Source: Defluviicoccus sp. (lineage in GTDB: Bacteria > Pseudomonadota > Alphaproteobacteria > MPNO01). From it: a stretch of 64,000 nt of DNA. A model generated the notes under the pieces. It was not told the origin of the DNA and ran no database searches. It worked only from the letters and a program-made list of their open reading frames with translations. Shown here piece after piece: positions 39,424-48,219 of the stretch (positions within the stretch are counted from its first letter, which is position 1; every line of letters begins with the position of its first letter). Position numbers and translations under genes: made by a program. Location: the NCBI GenBank assembly GCA_022823775.1, contig JAJEHI010000131.1:1-64000 (forward strand), in the 5' to 3' direction.

Positions 39424-40288
39424 TGGAACCTCCCAGGCGCGTCTGCGCCTTCTCGAGCGCGCGGCGCGACAGGACCGCTGCCAGGTGCTGCCGATACGAG
39501 GACGGGGCGTGTATGTCTTCCAGCGCGTCGAACGCGCGCGCGGTCTCCGCCGCTTCGCGGAACAGCTCGAGCTCGGGCGTCTGGTCGAGAATCATTTCCT
39601 CCGCCTCGGTGCAGCGGAGCGGCGACGGCCCCACGCCGCTGACCGTGATCGAGATCCGGTTCACCTTGCCTGTGCCGTCGGTCGTCATCAGCGCCCCGGC
39701 GGAGACGATCGCGAAGTCCCCGTGCCGGCGCGCGAACTCGATGAAGGCGTAGCCGTGGCCGTCCTCCCATAGCGGGAAGGTCGCGCCGGTCACCATCTCG
39801 TCGAGCTCGATGGAAGGCGTCATGTAGCCGGCCGGAAAGTCGGCCATCGCGATATCCCGCTTTCCCCGCTTGCTCTCGACATGAATCGTGGCGTCGAGCG
39901 CCATCGCCACCGCGGGGAGTTCCGCCGACGGATCTAGGTGGGCGAGGCTGCCCCCGAGCGTACCGCGGTTGCGGGTCTGGCGGTGGCCGACCTGAAGGAT
40001 CGCCTCGGTCATGATCGGACAACGGGCCGAGACGACGTCGGAAAACTCGATGTCGCGCTGGCGCGTCATGCCGGCGATTTCGAGCGACCCGTTCGCGGCC
40101 GCGATTCCGGACAGCCCTTCGACCCGGTTGAGATCGATCACGTCGTCGGGAAGGACATATCGCATGTTGAGCATCGGCATCAGCGACTGCCCGCCGGACA
40201 ACAGCCGCGCGTTGTCCTTTGCCGCCAGAAGATCCAGCACTTCGGGGATCGTTCGTGGATCGTGATAAGTGAAAGGCGGAGGTTTCAT
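39416..40288 (-). CDS. FAD-binding medium subunit of molybdenum hydroxylase (CoxM-like)
   Basis: ARLLSGGQSLMPMLNMRYVLPDDVIDLNRV; RNRGTLGGSLAHLDPSAELPAVAMALDA. Confidence 0.93.
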   Translation of the reverse strand: MKPPPFTYHDPRTIPEVLDLLAAKDNARLLSGGQSLMPMLNMRYVLPDDVIDLNRVEGLSGIAAANGSLEIAGMTRQRDIEFSDVVSARCPIMTEAILQVGHRQTRNRGTLGGSLAHLDPSAELPAVAMALDATIHVESKRGKRDIAMADFPAGYMTPSIELDEMVTGATFPLWEDGHGYAFIEFARRHGDFAIVSAGALMTTDGTGKVNRISITVSGVGPSPLRCTEAEEMILDQTPELELFREAAETARAFDALEDIHAPSSYRQHLAAVLSRRALEKAQTRLGGSNG

Positions 40289-40297
40289 ACCTTGCCC

Positions 40298-41437
40298 CTA
40301 GTTGCAAAAGACATGGATCGAGCAGGCGCCGTGGTCGAAGCCGGAGATTCCCCCGCCCGTGCAGTGGGTGAGCCCCACCTTCGCACCGTCCACCTGGCGC
40401 TCGTCGCACTCGCCGCGAAGCTGGCGCACGATCTCGACCATCTGCGCCGCCCCCGTCGCGCCCACCGGGTGGCCCTTGGAGAGGAGCCCGCCCGAGGGGT
40501 TCACCGGTATCCGTCCGCCGAGCGAGGTCTCGCCGTCCTCCAGCAACCTCGCCGCATCGCCCCGCTCGCAGAACCCCAGCGCCTCGTAATACAGAAGCTC
40601 GGCGATGGTGAAGGCGTCGTGCACTTCCGCCACGTCGACATCTTCCGGCCCGACGCCGGCCATCTCGTACGCTTCCTTCGCGCCGCGCACCGTAATCTCG
40701 GGCGTCGTCATGTCCCGGTAGCCGGTCAGGTATTTTCCGGATGCAAGCTCGGAAGCGAGCACGCGGATGGGCTTCGAGCTGTATCGCGAGGCGACCGAAT
40801 CGGCCGCGATCACCAGCGCGGCTGCGCCATCGCCCGACGGGCAGCAATGGAGCAGGGTGAACGGGTCGGCGATGGGGCGCGCCGCCATTACCTCGTCGAC
40901 GGTGATCCGGTTCCGGTACTGGGCATCTGCGTTGAGCGCGCCGTGGTCGTGCGCCTTGACGGCGACCCCGGCGAGCTGCTCGGCCGTCAACCCGTAATCG
41001 TGCATGTAGCGCTTCGCCCGCATGCCGTAGAGCGCGGGCATCACCATACCGTGCGCGACCTCGAAATCTTCCCGTTCGAGAGGCAGCGTGCCGCCGCCGA
41101 ACCTGGTCAGCTTTTCGACGCCGATGACCAGGGCCACGTCGTAGAGGCCGCTCGCGACCGCGATCCAGGCCTCGCGAAACGCGCTGGACGAAGACGAGCA
41201 GGCGTTCTCCACATTGACGATGGGAAGACCGGTCAGGCCGATCGCCTTCAGGACCCGCTGCCCCGACATCATCCCGCCGAGCGCGGTTCCGCACCAGGCG
41301 GCGCCTATATCCGACTTCGCGACGCCGGAATCGTCGATCGCCTGCTTGACCGCCGGCCAGGCTATCTCGGCCAGGGTCTTGTCCGGCTGCTTGCCGAACC
41401 TGACCATGCCGGCGCCGATCACGGAGACCTCACGCAT
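40298..41437 (-). CDS. Thiolase family protein (lipid-transfer/SCP2-type acetyl-CoA acetyltransferase)
   Basis: VENACSSSSSAFREAWIAVASGLYDVALVIGVEKLT; GGLLSKGHPVGATGAAQMVEIVRQLRG; THCTGGG. Confidence 0.92.
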   Translation of the reverse strand: MREVSVIGAGMVRFGKQPDKTLAEIAWPAVKQAIDDSGVAKSDIGAAWCGTALGGMMSGQRVLKAIGLTGLPIVNVENACSSSSSAFREAWIAVASGLYDVALVIGVEKLTRFGGGTLPLEREDFEVAHGMVMPALYGMRAKRYMHDYGLTAEQLAGVAVKAHDHGALNADAQYRNRITVDEVMAARPIADPFTLLHCCPSGDGAAALVIAADSVASRYSSKPIRVLASELASGKYLTGYRDMTTPEITVRGAKEAYEMAGVGPEDVDVAEVHDAFTIAELLYYEALGFCERGDAARLLEDGETSLGGRIPVNPSGGLLSKGHPVGATGAAQMVEIVRQLRGECDERQVDGAKVGLTHCTGGGISGFDHGACSIHVFCN

Positions 41438-41897
41438 CGTCGCCTTCCGGTCGGCGGGGGCGGAAGGCGTAGCTCGAAAAGGCCTCGCCGTCGGCGTCGT
41501 TGCCGAGCACCGCGGTGGTCAGTTCGACCTCCATCTCCATGGACAGCTGCTCTTCCGCCGCGTCCACCACGTGGGTGAAGACGCGTACCCCCTCGGGCAG
41601 GTCCACATAACCCGCGATGTAGGGAACGGACCAGCCGCGCGGCGCGACATGAACGGTGCAATAGCTGTAGAGCCGCCCGCTCCGCCCGAGCGCCACCTGA
41701 GCCATGTCCTCCCTCATACATTCCGGGCAAAGGGGCACCGGGGGAAATACCCGGGTCGCGCAGTCCGAACACACAGACCCGATCAGGGTTGGCCGTCCGT
41801 CCTCCCCAACCCTGACCGCTTCGCCCGCGATCAGGGGCGGTTCCGCGTGGACCGTCTCGGCCAAACTCGACTCCTTCCGGGAAAGTCTCTCCGGCAA
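41430..41897 (-). CDS. Zn-ribbon/OB-fold (DUF35) protein, thiolase partner
   Basis: GSVCSDCATRVFPPVPLCPECM zinc ribbon followed by OB-fold-like sequence; overlaps the thiolase start. Confidence 0.9.
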   Translation of the reverse strand: MPERLSRKESSLAETVHAEPPLIAGEAVRVGEDGRPTLIGSVCSDCATRVFPPVPLCPECMREDMAQVALGRSGRLYSYCTVHVAPRGWSVPYIAGYVDLPEGVRVFTHVVDAAEEQLSMEMEVELTTAVLGNDADGEAFSSYAFRPRRPEGDDA

Positions 41898-42041
41898 GGA
41901 AGGAATCTATTCGGATCGCCGATCGGAGCAAGGACAATCGGAACTCGCGACGCGCCGTCGCATTTCCGCGTTTGACAACGGAGCGTGTCGATGCGGACTC
42001 TTCGGGGAGCCAAATCGAGTTCGTTCGACGGAAAGCGCGTT

Positions 42042-43082
42042 ATGCCCCAACTCCATCGCCGGTGGCGGCGGCTATTTCTCGTACTTGCCGCCGTAATTCC
42101 GTATCTGGCGACGCCCGCACTTGCCGCGAATTCGGCCGTCGTCTTCATGTACCACCGTTTCGGCGAGACCACCCATCCATCGACCAACACCACGATCGCC
42201 CAGCTCGAATCGCACATCGAACTGCTCACGAGCGGCGGGTTCACCGTCCTTCCCCTGCCGGACATCGTGGCCGCGATCCGCGAAGGTCGGGACCTGCCGG
42301 ACCGAACGGTAGGGCTGAGCGTCGACGATGCGTTCCTGTCGCTCTACACCGAAGGCTGGCCCAGGTTTCGAGCGGCCGGTCTACCCCTGACCCTGTTCGT
42401 CGCGACGGGACCGATCGACCGGGGGTACAGCAACTACATGAGCTGGGACCGGATCCGAGAGGTGGCGGCGGCGGGCGTGATCATAGGTAGCCAGACCGAG
42501 ACCCATCCCCATATGCCGGTTCTGACGCCCGAAGAGAACGCGGCCGAGCTCGCGAGATCGAACGCGCGGTTCGAACGCGAGCTCGGCATGCGTCCAACCC
42601 TGTTCGCCTACCCGTACGGCGAGAACAGCAGCGCGGTTCGCGACGTTGTCGAACGCGCGGGCTTCCTCGCCGCGTTCGGGCAGCATTCCGGCGTGCTCCA
42701 CCGCGGCGCGGACCGCTTTTTCCTGCCGCGTTTCGCGCTGAACGAGACCTATGGCAGCGCGTCCCGGTTCAGGCTCGCGGCCAATGCGCTTCCCATCGGG
42801 GCAAAAGACATCGTTCCCGCCGACCCCCTGTTGACTTCGGAAAACAACCCACCCGGGTTCGCGTTCACCGTCACCGGCCCGGCGGTCGGCGCTCTCGCGT
42901 CGATCGCGTGCTACGCGTCCGGCCAGGGACGCGCCGACATCGAACGGCTCGGAGAAAGCAGGGTTGCCGTCAGGGTCGGGAAGGCGTTTCCGCCCGGCCG
43001 CGCCCGAATCAACTGCACGATGCCGGCCCGAAAGGGCCGTTGGCGCTGGTTCGGAATGCAGTTTTACGTGCCCCGGCCGTGA
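42042..43082 (+). CDS. Secreted polysaccharide deacetylase family protein
   Basis: Signal peptide-like RRLFLVLAAVIPYLATPALA; VGLSVDDAFLSLYTEGWPRF; IGSQTETHPHMPVL; LFAYPYGENSSAVRDVVERAGF. Confidence 0.88.
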   Translation: MPQLHRRWRRLFLVLAAVIPYLATPALAANSAVVFMYHRFGETTHPSTNTTIAQLESHIELLTSGGFTVLPLPDIVAAIREGRDLPDRTVGLSVDDAFLSLYTEGWPRFRAAGLPLTLFVATGPIDRGYSNYMSWDRIREVAAAGVIIGSQTETHPHMPVLTPEENAAELARSNARFERELGMRPTLFAYPYGENSSAVRDVVERAGFLAAFGQHSGVLHRGADRFFLPRFALNETYGSASRFRLAANALPIGAKDIVPADPLLTSENNPPGFAFTVTGPAVGALASIACYASGQGRADIERLGESRVAVRVGKAFPPGRARINCTMPARKGRWRWFGMQFYVPRP

Positions 43083-43094
43083 CGCGGGCGGAGG

Positions 43095-43637
43095 TCAGGC
43101 GGCGGACCGCATCTTGAGCTTCAGGCCGACCACACGATAGATGTCGAGGCCGGTCAGGCTGACGATCTCCCGCAGCGGGAGCGTCGTCTCGGACAGCAGC
43201 ACCTTGGCGAAACTTTGCGGGCTGCGGCTGCGCTGGCTGAAGGTTCGGGCGCCCGATGCCGAAGGCTTGGCGGCCGGCTCACGGACGCCCCCGTCGAGTC
43301 CCCGCTCCTTCGCTTCCCTGAGAGCCCGTTCGTAGCGTTCCTTGTCCGCGCGGAAGCGGGCTTCGGAAAAAGCGATGATCTCGCCCATTTCCCGCGCCGT
43401 ATAACGGTGCGCCCGCTGCGGCGTCTGCGCCGTTGGGGCCGGGGCGCGAGGCTCTCCCGCCACTTCCTGCAGCGACATGCCGTGGCGCCTCGCAAGCCTT
43501 CGCGCGGCGTCGAGAGCATTGGCGCGTTCGCCGGGAAACGGGCTATCGGCCGCCACCTTGAGCAGCGCGTTGAAGCGCGTGCGCTCTTCGGCGGAAAGCG
43601 GTGTCCGGTTTCCCGGTATTTCGGCGGTCGACACCAT
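43095..43637 (-). CDS. DUF2786-like protein
   Basis: LSAEERTRFNALLKVAADSPFPGERANALDAARRLARRHGMSLQEVAG resembles DUF2786 N-termini. Confidence 0.5.
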   Translation of the reverse strand: MVSTAEIPGNRTPLSAEERTRFNALLKVAADSPFPGERANALDAARRLARRHGMSLQEVAGEPRAPAPTAQTPQRAHRYTAREMGEIIAFSEARFRADKERYERALREAKERGLDGGVREPAAKPSASGARTFSQRSRSPQSFAKVLLSETTLPLREIVSLTGLDIYRVVGLKLKMRSAA

Positions 43638-43786
43638 GTTGCCAGCGTACCACAAAAGCTCCGGAATCAACCCGGCTCGTCGGGTTGAAAGCTGCGCGCT
43701 CCTGGCCCATTTTCTGTTTCTGAAAGGTGCGATCCGGGCCGCGGGCGCGCCTTCGTTCCATGTAGCGGACCGGGGAAGGCCTGCCG

Positions 43787-44368
43787 ATGACGATTGCGAA
43801 TGCCGAGCGGACCGGAGTCGTCAAACCGGTTGCCGAGTACGGCCCGCTGATCGTCTTTTTCGGTGCCTACGTTTTTGCCGACCTGATCACCGCTACGGCC
43901 GCGCTGATGATCGCGACTGCGGCCGCGCTCGCGCTTTCCTACGCGGTGGACCGCCGGGTGCCGCTCATGCCGCTGATCACGGCGGGCGTGGTCGGCGTGT
44001 TCGGCGGCCTCACCCTCTGGCTCAACGACGAGACATTCATCAAGCTCAAGCCCACGATCGTGCAGGCCATGATTTCGGCGGTATTGCTGGGCGGCCTCGT
44101 CTTCGGCCGTTCCCTCCTCAAGCCGGTGCTCGGCGCGGCGTGGCAGATGAACGAGGAGGGCTGGCGTCTTCTGACGCTTCGTTTCGGAGTGTTCTTCGCC
44201 GCGATGGCGCTTCTGAACGAGCTGGTGTGGCGTACCCAAAGCACCGATTTCTGGGTGAGCTTCAAGGTGTTCGGGATCATGGGGCTGACCTTCGTGTTCA
44301 TCCTGACCCAGCTTCCGCTGCTCAACCGCTACCGGGTCGCCGATCCGGCAGCCGGCGGCGGGAATTGA
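43787..44368 (+). CDS. Septation protein A / YciB (IspZ) family inner-membrane protein
   Basis: EYGPLIVFFGAYVFADLITATAALMIATAAAL; RRVPLMPLITAGVVGVFGGLTLWLNDETFIKLKPTIVQAMI; NELVWRTQSTDFWVSFKVFGIMGLTFVFILTQLPLL. Confidence 0.93.
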   Translation: MTIANAERTGVVKPVAEYGPLIVFFGAYVFADLITATAALMIATAAALALSYAVDRRVPLMPLITAGVVGVFGGLTLWLNDETFIKLKPTIVQAMISAVLLGGLVFGRSLLKPVLGAAWQMNEEGWRLLTLRFGVFFAAMALLNELVWRTQSTDFWVSFKVFGIMGLTFVFILTQLPLLNRYRVADPAAGGGN

Positions 44369-44432
44369 TCGCCGCCCAAATCGTGCTATTTCAGGCTCCA
44401 GCGAAGCCTCCTGAGAACCGATCGGAGCAACC

Positions 44433-44981
44433 ATGTTCATCCAGACCGAGCAGACCCCGAACCCGGCGACCCTGAAATTCCTGCCGGGCCGTACGGTCAT
44501 GGCCAAGGGCACGGCCCATTTCGCACACGCAGAATCGGCGGCGGCATCCCCGCTTGCCTTGCGGCTGTTCGACATCGACGGGGTGACGGCGGTTTTCTTC
44601 GGCGCCGATTTCGTGAGCGTCACCAAGGACGATTCGCTCGAATGGTACGTGCTCAAGCCGTCGATCCTGGGCGCGCTGATGGAGCATCTGACGGCGGGGC
44701 TTCCGGTCATAGAGGAAACCGCCGACGCATCGGTGCCCGAAACGGACGATGACGAGGTGGTGACCCAGATCAAGGAATTGCTGGATACCCGAGTCCGCCC
44801 CGCGGTCGCCATGGACGGCGGCGACATCATCTTCCACGGCTTCGACGAAGGCGTGGTCTATCTCCAGATGCAGGGCGCCTGCCAGGGCTGCCCGAGCTCG
44901 ACGGCGACGCTCAAGATGGGCGTCGAGAACCTGCTCCGCCACTACGTTCCCGAAGTCGCCCGGGTCGAGGCCGTGCTGTAG
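44433..44981 (+). CDS. NifU family (Nfu-type) Fe-S scaffold protein
   Basis: MFIQTEQTPNPATLKFLPGRTVM; RPAVAMDGGDIIFHGFDEGVVYLQMQGACQGCPSSTATLKMGVENLLRHYVPEV. Confidence 0.96.
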   Translation: MFIQTEQTPNPATLKFLPGRTVMAKGTAHFAHAESAAASPLALRLFDIDGVTAVFFGADFVSVTKDDSLEWYVLKPSILGALMEHLTAGLPVIEETADASVPETDDDEVVTQIKELLDTRVRPAVAMDGGDIIFHGFDEGVVYLQMQGACQGCPSSTATLKMGVENLLRHYVPEVARVEAVL

Positions 44982-45023
44982 CGCGGCTTTCCCGAGCTAG
45001 GCCTTCATCCGTGGGGCCGCCTC

Positions 45024-45353
45024 TCAATACTGCGGCAGGGAAGGATCGATCCGTTCCGCCCACGCGTTGATGCCGCCGCCGACATTGGTCGCGCCCTCGT
45101 ACCCCCGCTCGCGCAGCCACATCGTGACCTTCATGCTCCGGTTGCCCGTGCGGCAAAGGACGGCAATGGTGCCCTCTTTCGGCAATTCGTCGACACGCTC
45201 CGGCACGCTTCCCATCGGAATATCGAGGCTCCCGGAAAGCGCGCTGATCTGGAGCTCGTGCGGCTCGCGTATGTCGAGCAAAGTGTGAGGCTCGTCCTCC
45301 TTCCGCATGCGGTCGAGCTCTTCGATAGAGATTTCGAGCGGTACCTCGTCCAT
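45024..45353 (-). CDS. Rhodanese-like domain protein
   Basis: HTLLDIREPHELQISALSGSLDIPMGSV; GTIAVLCRTGNRSMKVTMWLRERGYEGATNVGGGINAW. Confidence 0.92.
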   Translation of the reverse strand: MDEVPLEISIEELDRMRKEDEPHTLLDIREPHELQISALSGSLDIPMGSVPERVDELPKEGTIAVLCRTGNRSMKVTMWLRERGYEGATNVGGGINAWAERIDPSLPQY

Positions 45354-45373
45354 CGGCCTTTCCCGCCCGCCGG

Positions 45374-46369
45374 TCATATCTTGGAGATTTCGAAAGTCGA
45401 CGGAGCGAACAGGTCCTCGGCGGTGAGCTTGCGGACCGACAGCCCCTGATCGTAGGAATAGCGCGTGATCGTCTCGATCTCGTGGGCGCATTCCGTCACG
45501 CCGTAGCGCCAGTAATCGTCGCCCATGAACGCCCGGGTCTCCAGCGCCTCGGCCTCGACCCAGGGAAGCGTGACGTTGAGGGCGGCGATCTCCCGCACCT
45601 CTTCCAGCGCGATCGCCTTCGCCTTGAGCAGGGCCTTATAGAGGCTTCCCGGTAGCCAGGGATATTGCTCGGCGAGCGACTTCTTGATTCCCATCAGATG
45701 CATGATCGGGAAGAGTTTGGTCTTCTCCCAATAGGCCCGTTCGACCGCGCGGTAATCCGGGAACAACCGGGCGATGTTGGGCTTGCCCTGAAGAAAGCTC
45801 GACGGCGCGCGGGCAGTCATCAGCGCGTCGAGCTCGCCGGCCTCGAACAGCTCGACCAGAGTCTTGTCCTCGGGGATCGGCTGCAGGTCGACGCCATTAG
45901 TGAGCACAAGCGGCGTGCGTTCGTCCCGCCCGGCCTCTTCCTGCCCTCCCGAGCGCCAGTGGATCTCGTTCGGCTTCACGCCGTACTCATCCTCCATCAT
46001 GCCGCGCATCCAGACCGGCGCGGTCATCTGGTATTCGGGCAGACCGACCGTCTTGTCGCGCAAATCCTCGGGCTTCTCGATGCCCTTGTCGGTGCGGATA
46101 TAGATCCCGGAATGGCGAAACACGCGCGACACGAAGGCCGGGATTCCGACGAACGGGCTTTCGCCGCGCGACGTCACGATCATGAAGCTGGAGAACGACA
46201 GCTCGCAGGCGTCGAATTCCTGGAAGCGGAAGGCGCGGAAGAACACCTCTTCCGGCTCCATCGGAATGAAGGTGACTTCGCAACCCTCGACCTCGACCCG
46301 ACCGTCCTTGATCGCCGCGACCCGGTCGTAATCGCCGCAAGCGATGGTTAGCGGAACCTTGGCGACCAT
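45374..46369 (-). CDS. 4,5-dihydroxyphthalate decarboxylase-like / substrate-binding-fold protein
   Basis: LTIACGDYDRVAAIKDGRVEVEGCEVTFIPMEPEEVFFRAFRFQEFDACELSFSSFMI; SPFVGIPAFVSRVFRHSGIYIRTDKGIEKPEDL. Confidence 0.75.
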   Translation of the reverse strand: MVAKVPLTIACGDYDRVAAIKDGRVEVEGCEVTFIPMEPEEVFFRAFRFQEFDACELSFSSFMIVTSRGESPFVGIPAFVSRVFRHSGIYIRTDKGIEKPEDLRDKTVGLPEYQMTAPVWMRGMMEDEYGVKPNEIHWRSGGQEEAGRDERTPLVLTNGVDLQPIPEDKTLVELFEAGELDALMTARAPSSFLQGKPNIARLFPDYRAVERAYWEKTKLFPIMHLMGIKKSLAEQYPWLPGSLYKALLKAKAIALEEVREIAALNVTLPWVEAEALETRAFMGDDYWRYGVTECAHEIETITRYSYDQGLSVRKLTAEDLFAPSTFEISKI

Positions 46370-46449
46370 CGGTACCTCCCTGCCCTATGCGTCGGCGCGA
46401 ACCTAGCGTTCCGGGGACGGCCCTGCAATCGGTCGGGACAGGCGCGCGG

Positions 46450-47439
46450 TCATACCTTGAACTCGGCCTGGATTTCGGGCGGAAACAGATCTTCCGGCGC
46501 GATCTTCCTGTGGCAGACGCCCTGCTCGAACCCGTATTGCAGGAACGCCTCCAGCGTCCTCCGGTTGGCCTCGATGCCGTAGGGAAAGAAGTCGTCGCCG
46601 AACAATCCGCGCGCCTCGGCCGCGGCGTCGAAGCACCACGCGAAGGGGAACCGGGTCGCCGTGATTTCCAGCGCGCGGCGCATCGCGTTCCCCTTGGCTT
46701 CCTCGAACGCCTTCAGGAGGTTCATCGCGATCCAGCGGTTGGCCTGGAAAACGTCTCCCCTGAGCGCGATCACGTGCATGATCGGGAAAATCCCGGTCTC
46801 CCGGTAATAGGCTTCCTCGATCTCGCGGTAATCGGGGTAGAGCCTGACGATTTCTCCGCTGCCGTCCTCGGCCGCCTCCGGAGGATGGGCGCTCATCGCA
46901 ACGTCGATGTCCCCAGCGAGCAGCATCTCGTTGAGGCTCCGTTCCGGTTCCGGGCGGTAGCGGATGCCCTCCGGCAGTCGAAGCTCCACCTTTTCGACCC
47001 GTCCGGGCTGGTTCACGCCGGCCTGGATCCATTCGATCTCCGTCAGGGGAACGCCGACCTGATGGGCAAGCCAGCCCCGCGTGTAAATCGAGGCGGTCTG
47101 CGCCCATTCCGGGATGCCGATCCGCTTCCCGGCGAGCTCTCCGGCACCCTTGAGAGGACTGTCGGCCCGGATATAGAGGGACGACTGGCGAAAGACGCGC
47201 GAAGGAAACACGGGAATGGCCGTGATCGACTCATCGCCTTGGGACTTGAGGGAAATGTACTTGCCCATCGACATCTCGGAGACGTCCCACTCCCGGAACC
47301 GGGTAAAGCGGAAAAACACCTCCTCGATGGTGAGCTTCAGGTAGTTGAGCTCGATCCCTTCCGCGGCAACGTCGCCCGAGACCAGGTCGTGGAAGTGGTC
47401 GTACTCGCTGGCCGCGAACGTCAGTCTGAGCGGCGCCAT
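46450..47439 (-). CDS. 4,5-dihydroxyphthalate decarboxylase-like / substrate-binding-fold protein (paralogue)
   Basis: APLRLTFAASEYDHFHDLVSGDVAAEGIELNYLKLTIEEVFFRFTRFREWDVSEMSMGKYISL; ITAIPVFPSRVFRQSSLYIRADSPLKGAGELAGKRIG. Confidence 0.75.
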   Translation of the reverse strand: MAPLRLTFAASEYDHFHDLVSGDVAAEGIELNYLKLTIEEVFFRFTRFREWDVSEMSMGKYISLKSQGDESITAIPVFPSRVFRQSSLYIRADSPLKGAGELAGKRIGIPEWAQTASIYTRGWLAHQVGVPLTEIEWIQAGVNQPGRVEKVELRLPEGIRYRPEPERSLNEMLLAGDIDVAMSAHPPEAAEDGSGEIVRLYPDYREIEEAYYRETGIFPIMHVIALRGDVFQANRWIAMNLLKAFEEAKGNAMRRALEITATRFPFAWCFDAAAEARGLFGDDFFPYGIEANRRTLEAFLQYGFEQGVCHRKIAPEDLFPPEIQAEFKV

Positions 47440-47441
47440 CG

Positions 47442-48164
47442 TCAGCCCGCCCTCGCCCGGTCGGCGGCGGCGCATATGCCGTTCCAGTAGTTCTCCCAGA
47501 CCATCAGGTTGACCCGGCACGCTTCGACCACCGCATCTTCCATGCCGAGGTCGGTCGCATATTTCGCGACCGCGTTCCAGCCGATGTCGGAATGCTCGAC
47601 ATCGGCCTCTTCGTGGATCTTGAAGAAGCCCAGCTTCTCGTCTTCAAGGCCCAGCGTTTCCCTCCAGCGCTTGCGTTCGAGCCCGAGCCAGCCCAGCTCG
47701 CGCAGCTCGCCGGCACCGTATCCCGGCAGGGCCGAGCGTTCGGCGCAGGTGTTCGCGATCAGCCCTTCCAGCCAGTGCCGGTTCGTCATCAGCGCTTCCC
47801 ACGCCAGCCAGCTCAGCCGGGTGGTGTCGAGCAACGGTTCGGCACGAATATCCTCCCGGGCGAGGCCCAGGCAAACGCCGAGATCCTCGACGATTTCCCA
47901 ATGCGGCTGCCCGCCGCCGTATTCGTGGTCGGCGATGATTTCCTGCGAACAGGCGTGAATGATGTCGAGCTTGACGTCCCACTCCGGGCAATTGGTCGCT
48001 ACCCGGAGCTTCAGGACCGAGTTACGAAAACGGGTGTTCTGGCGGTGCTGCATCACGAAGATGCGCGCACGCTCCATCGTCACTTCTTCGTTGTAGATCC
48101 GAACGCGCTTGGCGAAATCGTCCACCACCTCGTCGAGCCGTTCGATCACGTTCGTGGAACTCAT
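47442..48164 (-). CDS. PqqC/TenA-like iron-containing oxygenase (candidate heme-oxygenase-like diiron oxidase)
   Basis: HEYGGGQPHW (E-x6-H) and KIHEEADVEHSDIG (H-x3-D-x2-H) in an all-helical ~240 aa protein. Confidence 0.72.
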   Translation of the reverse strand: MSSTNVIERLDEVVDDFAKRVRIYNEEVTMERARIFVMQHRQNTRFRNSVLKLRVATNCPEWDVKLDIIHACSQEIIADHEYGGGQPHWEIVEDLGVCLGLAREDIRAEPLLDTTRLSWLAWEALMTNRHWLEGLIANTCAERSALPGYGAGELRELGWLGLERKRWRETLGLEDEKLGFFKIHEEADVEHSDIGWNAVAKYATDLGMEDAVVEACRVNLMVWENYWNGICAAADRARAG

Positions 48165-48219
48165 GGAAATACGCTCCTCGTTTCTGGGAAACCTCGGGGT
48201 CGGGACGGGGAAGACGCGG

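Noticed and set aside
45374-47439. ABC transporter operon
   Set aside because: Only substrate-binding-fold proteins are present; no permease or ATPase genes nearby and no clear signal peptides.
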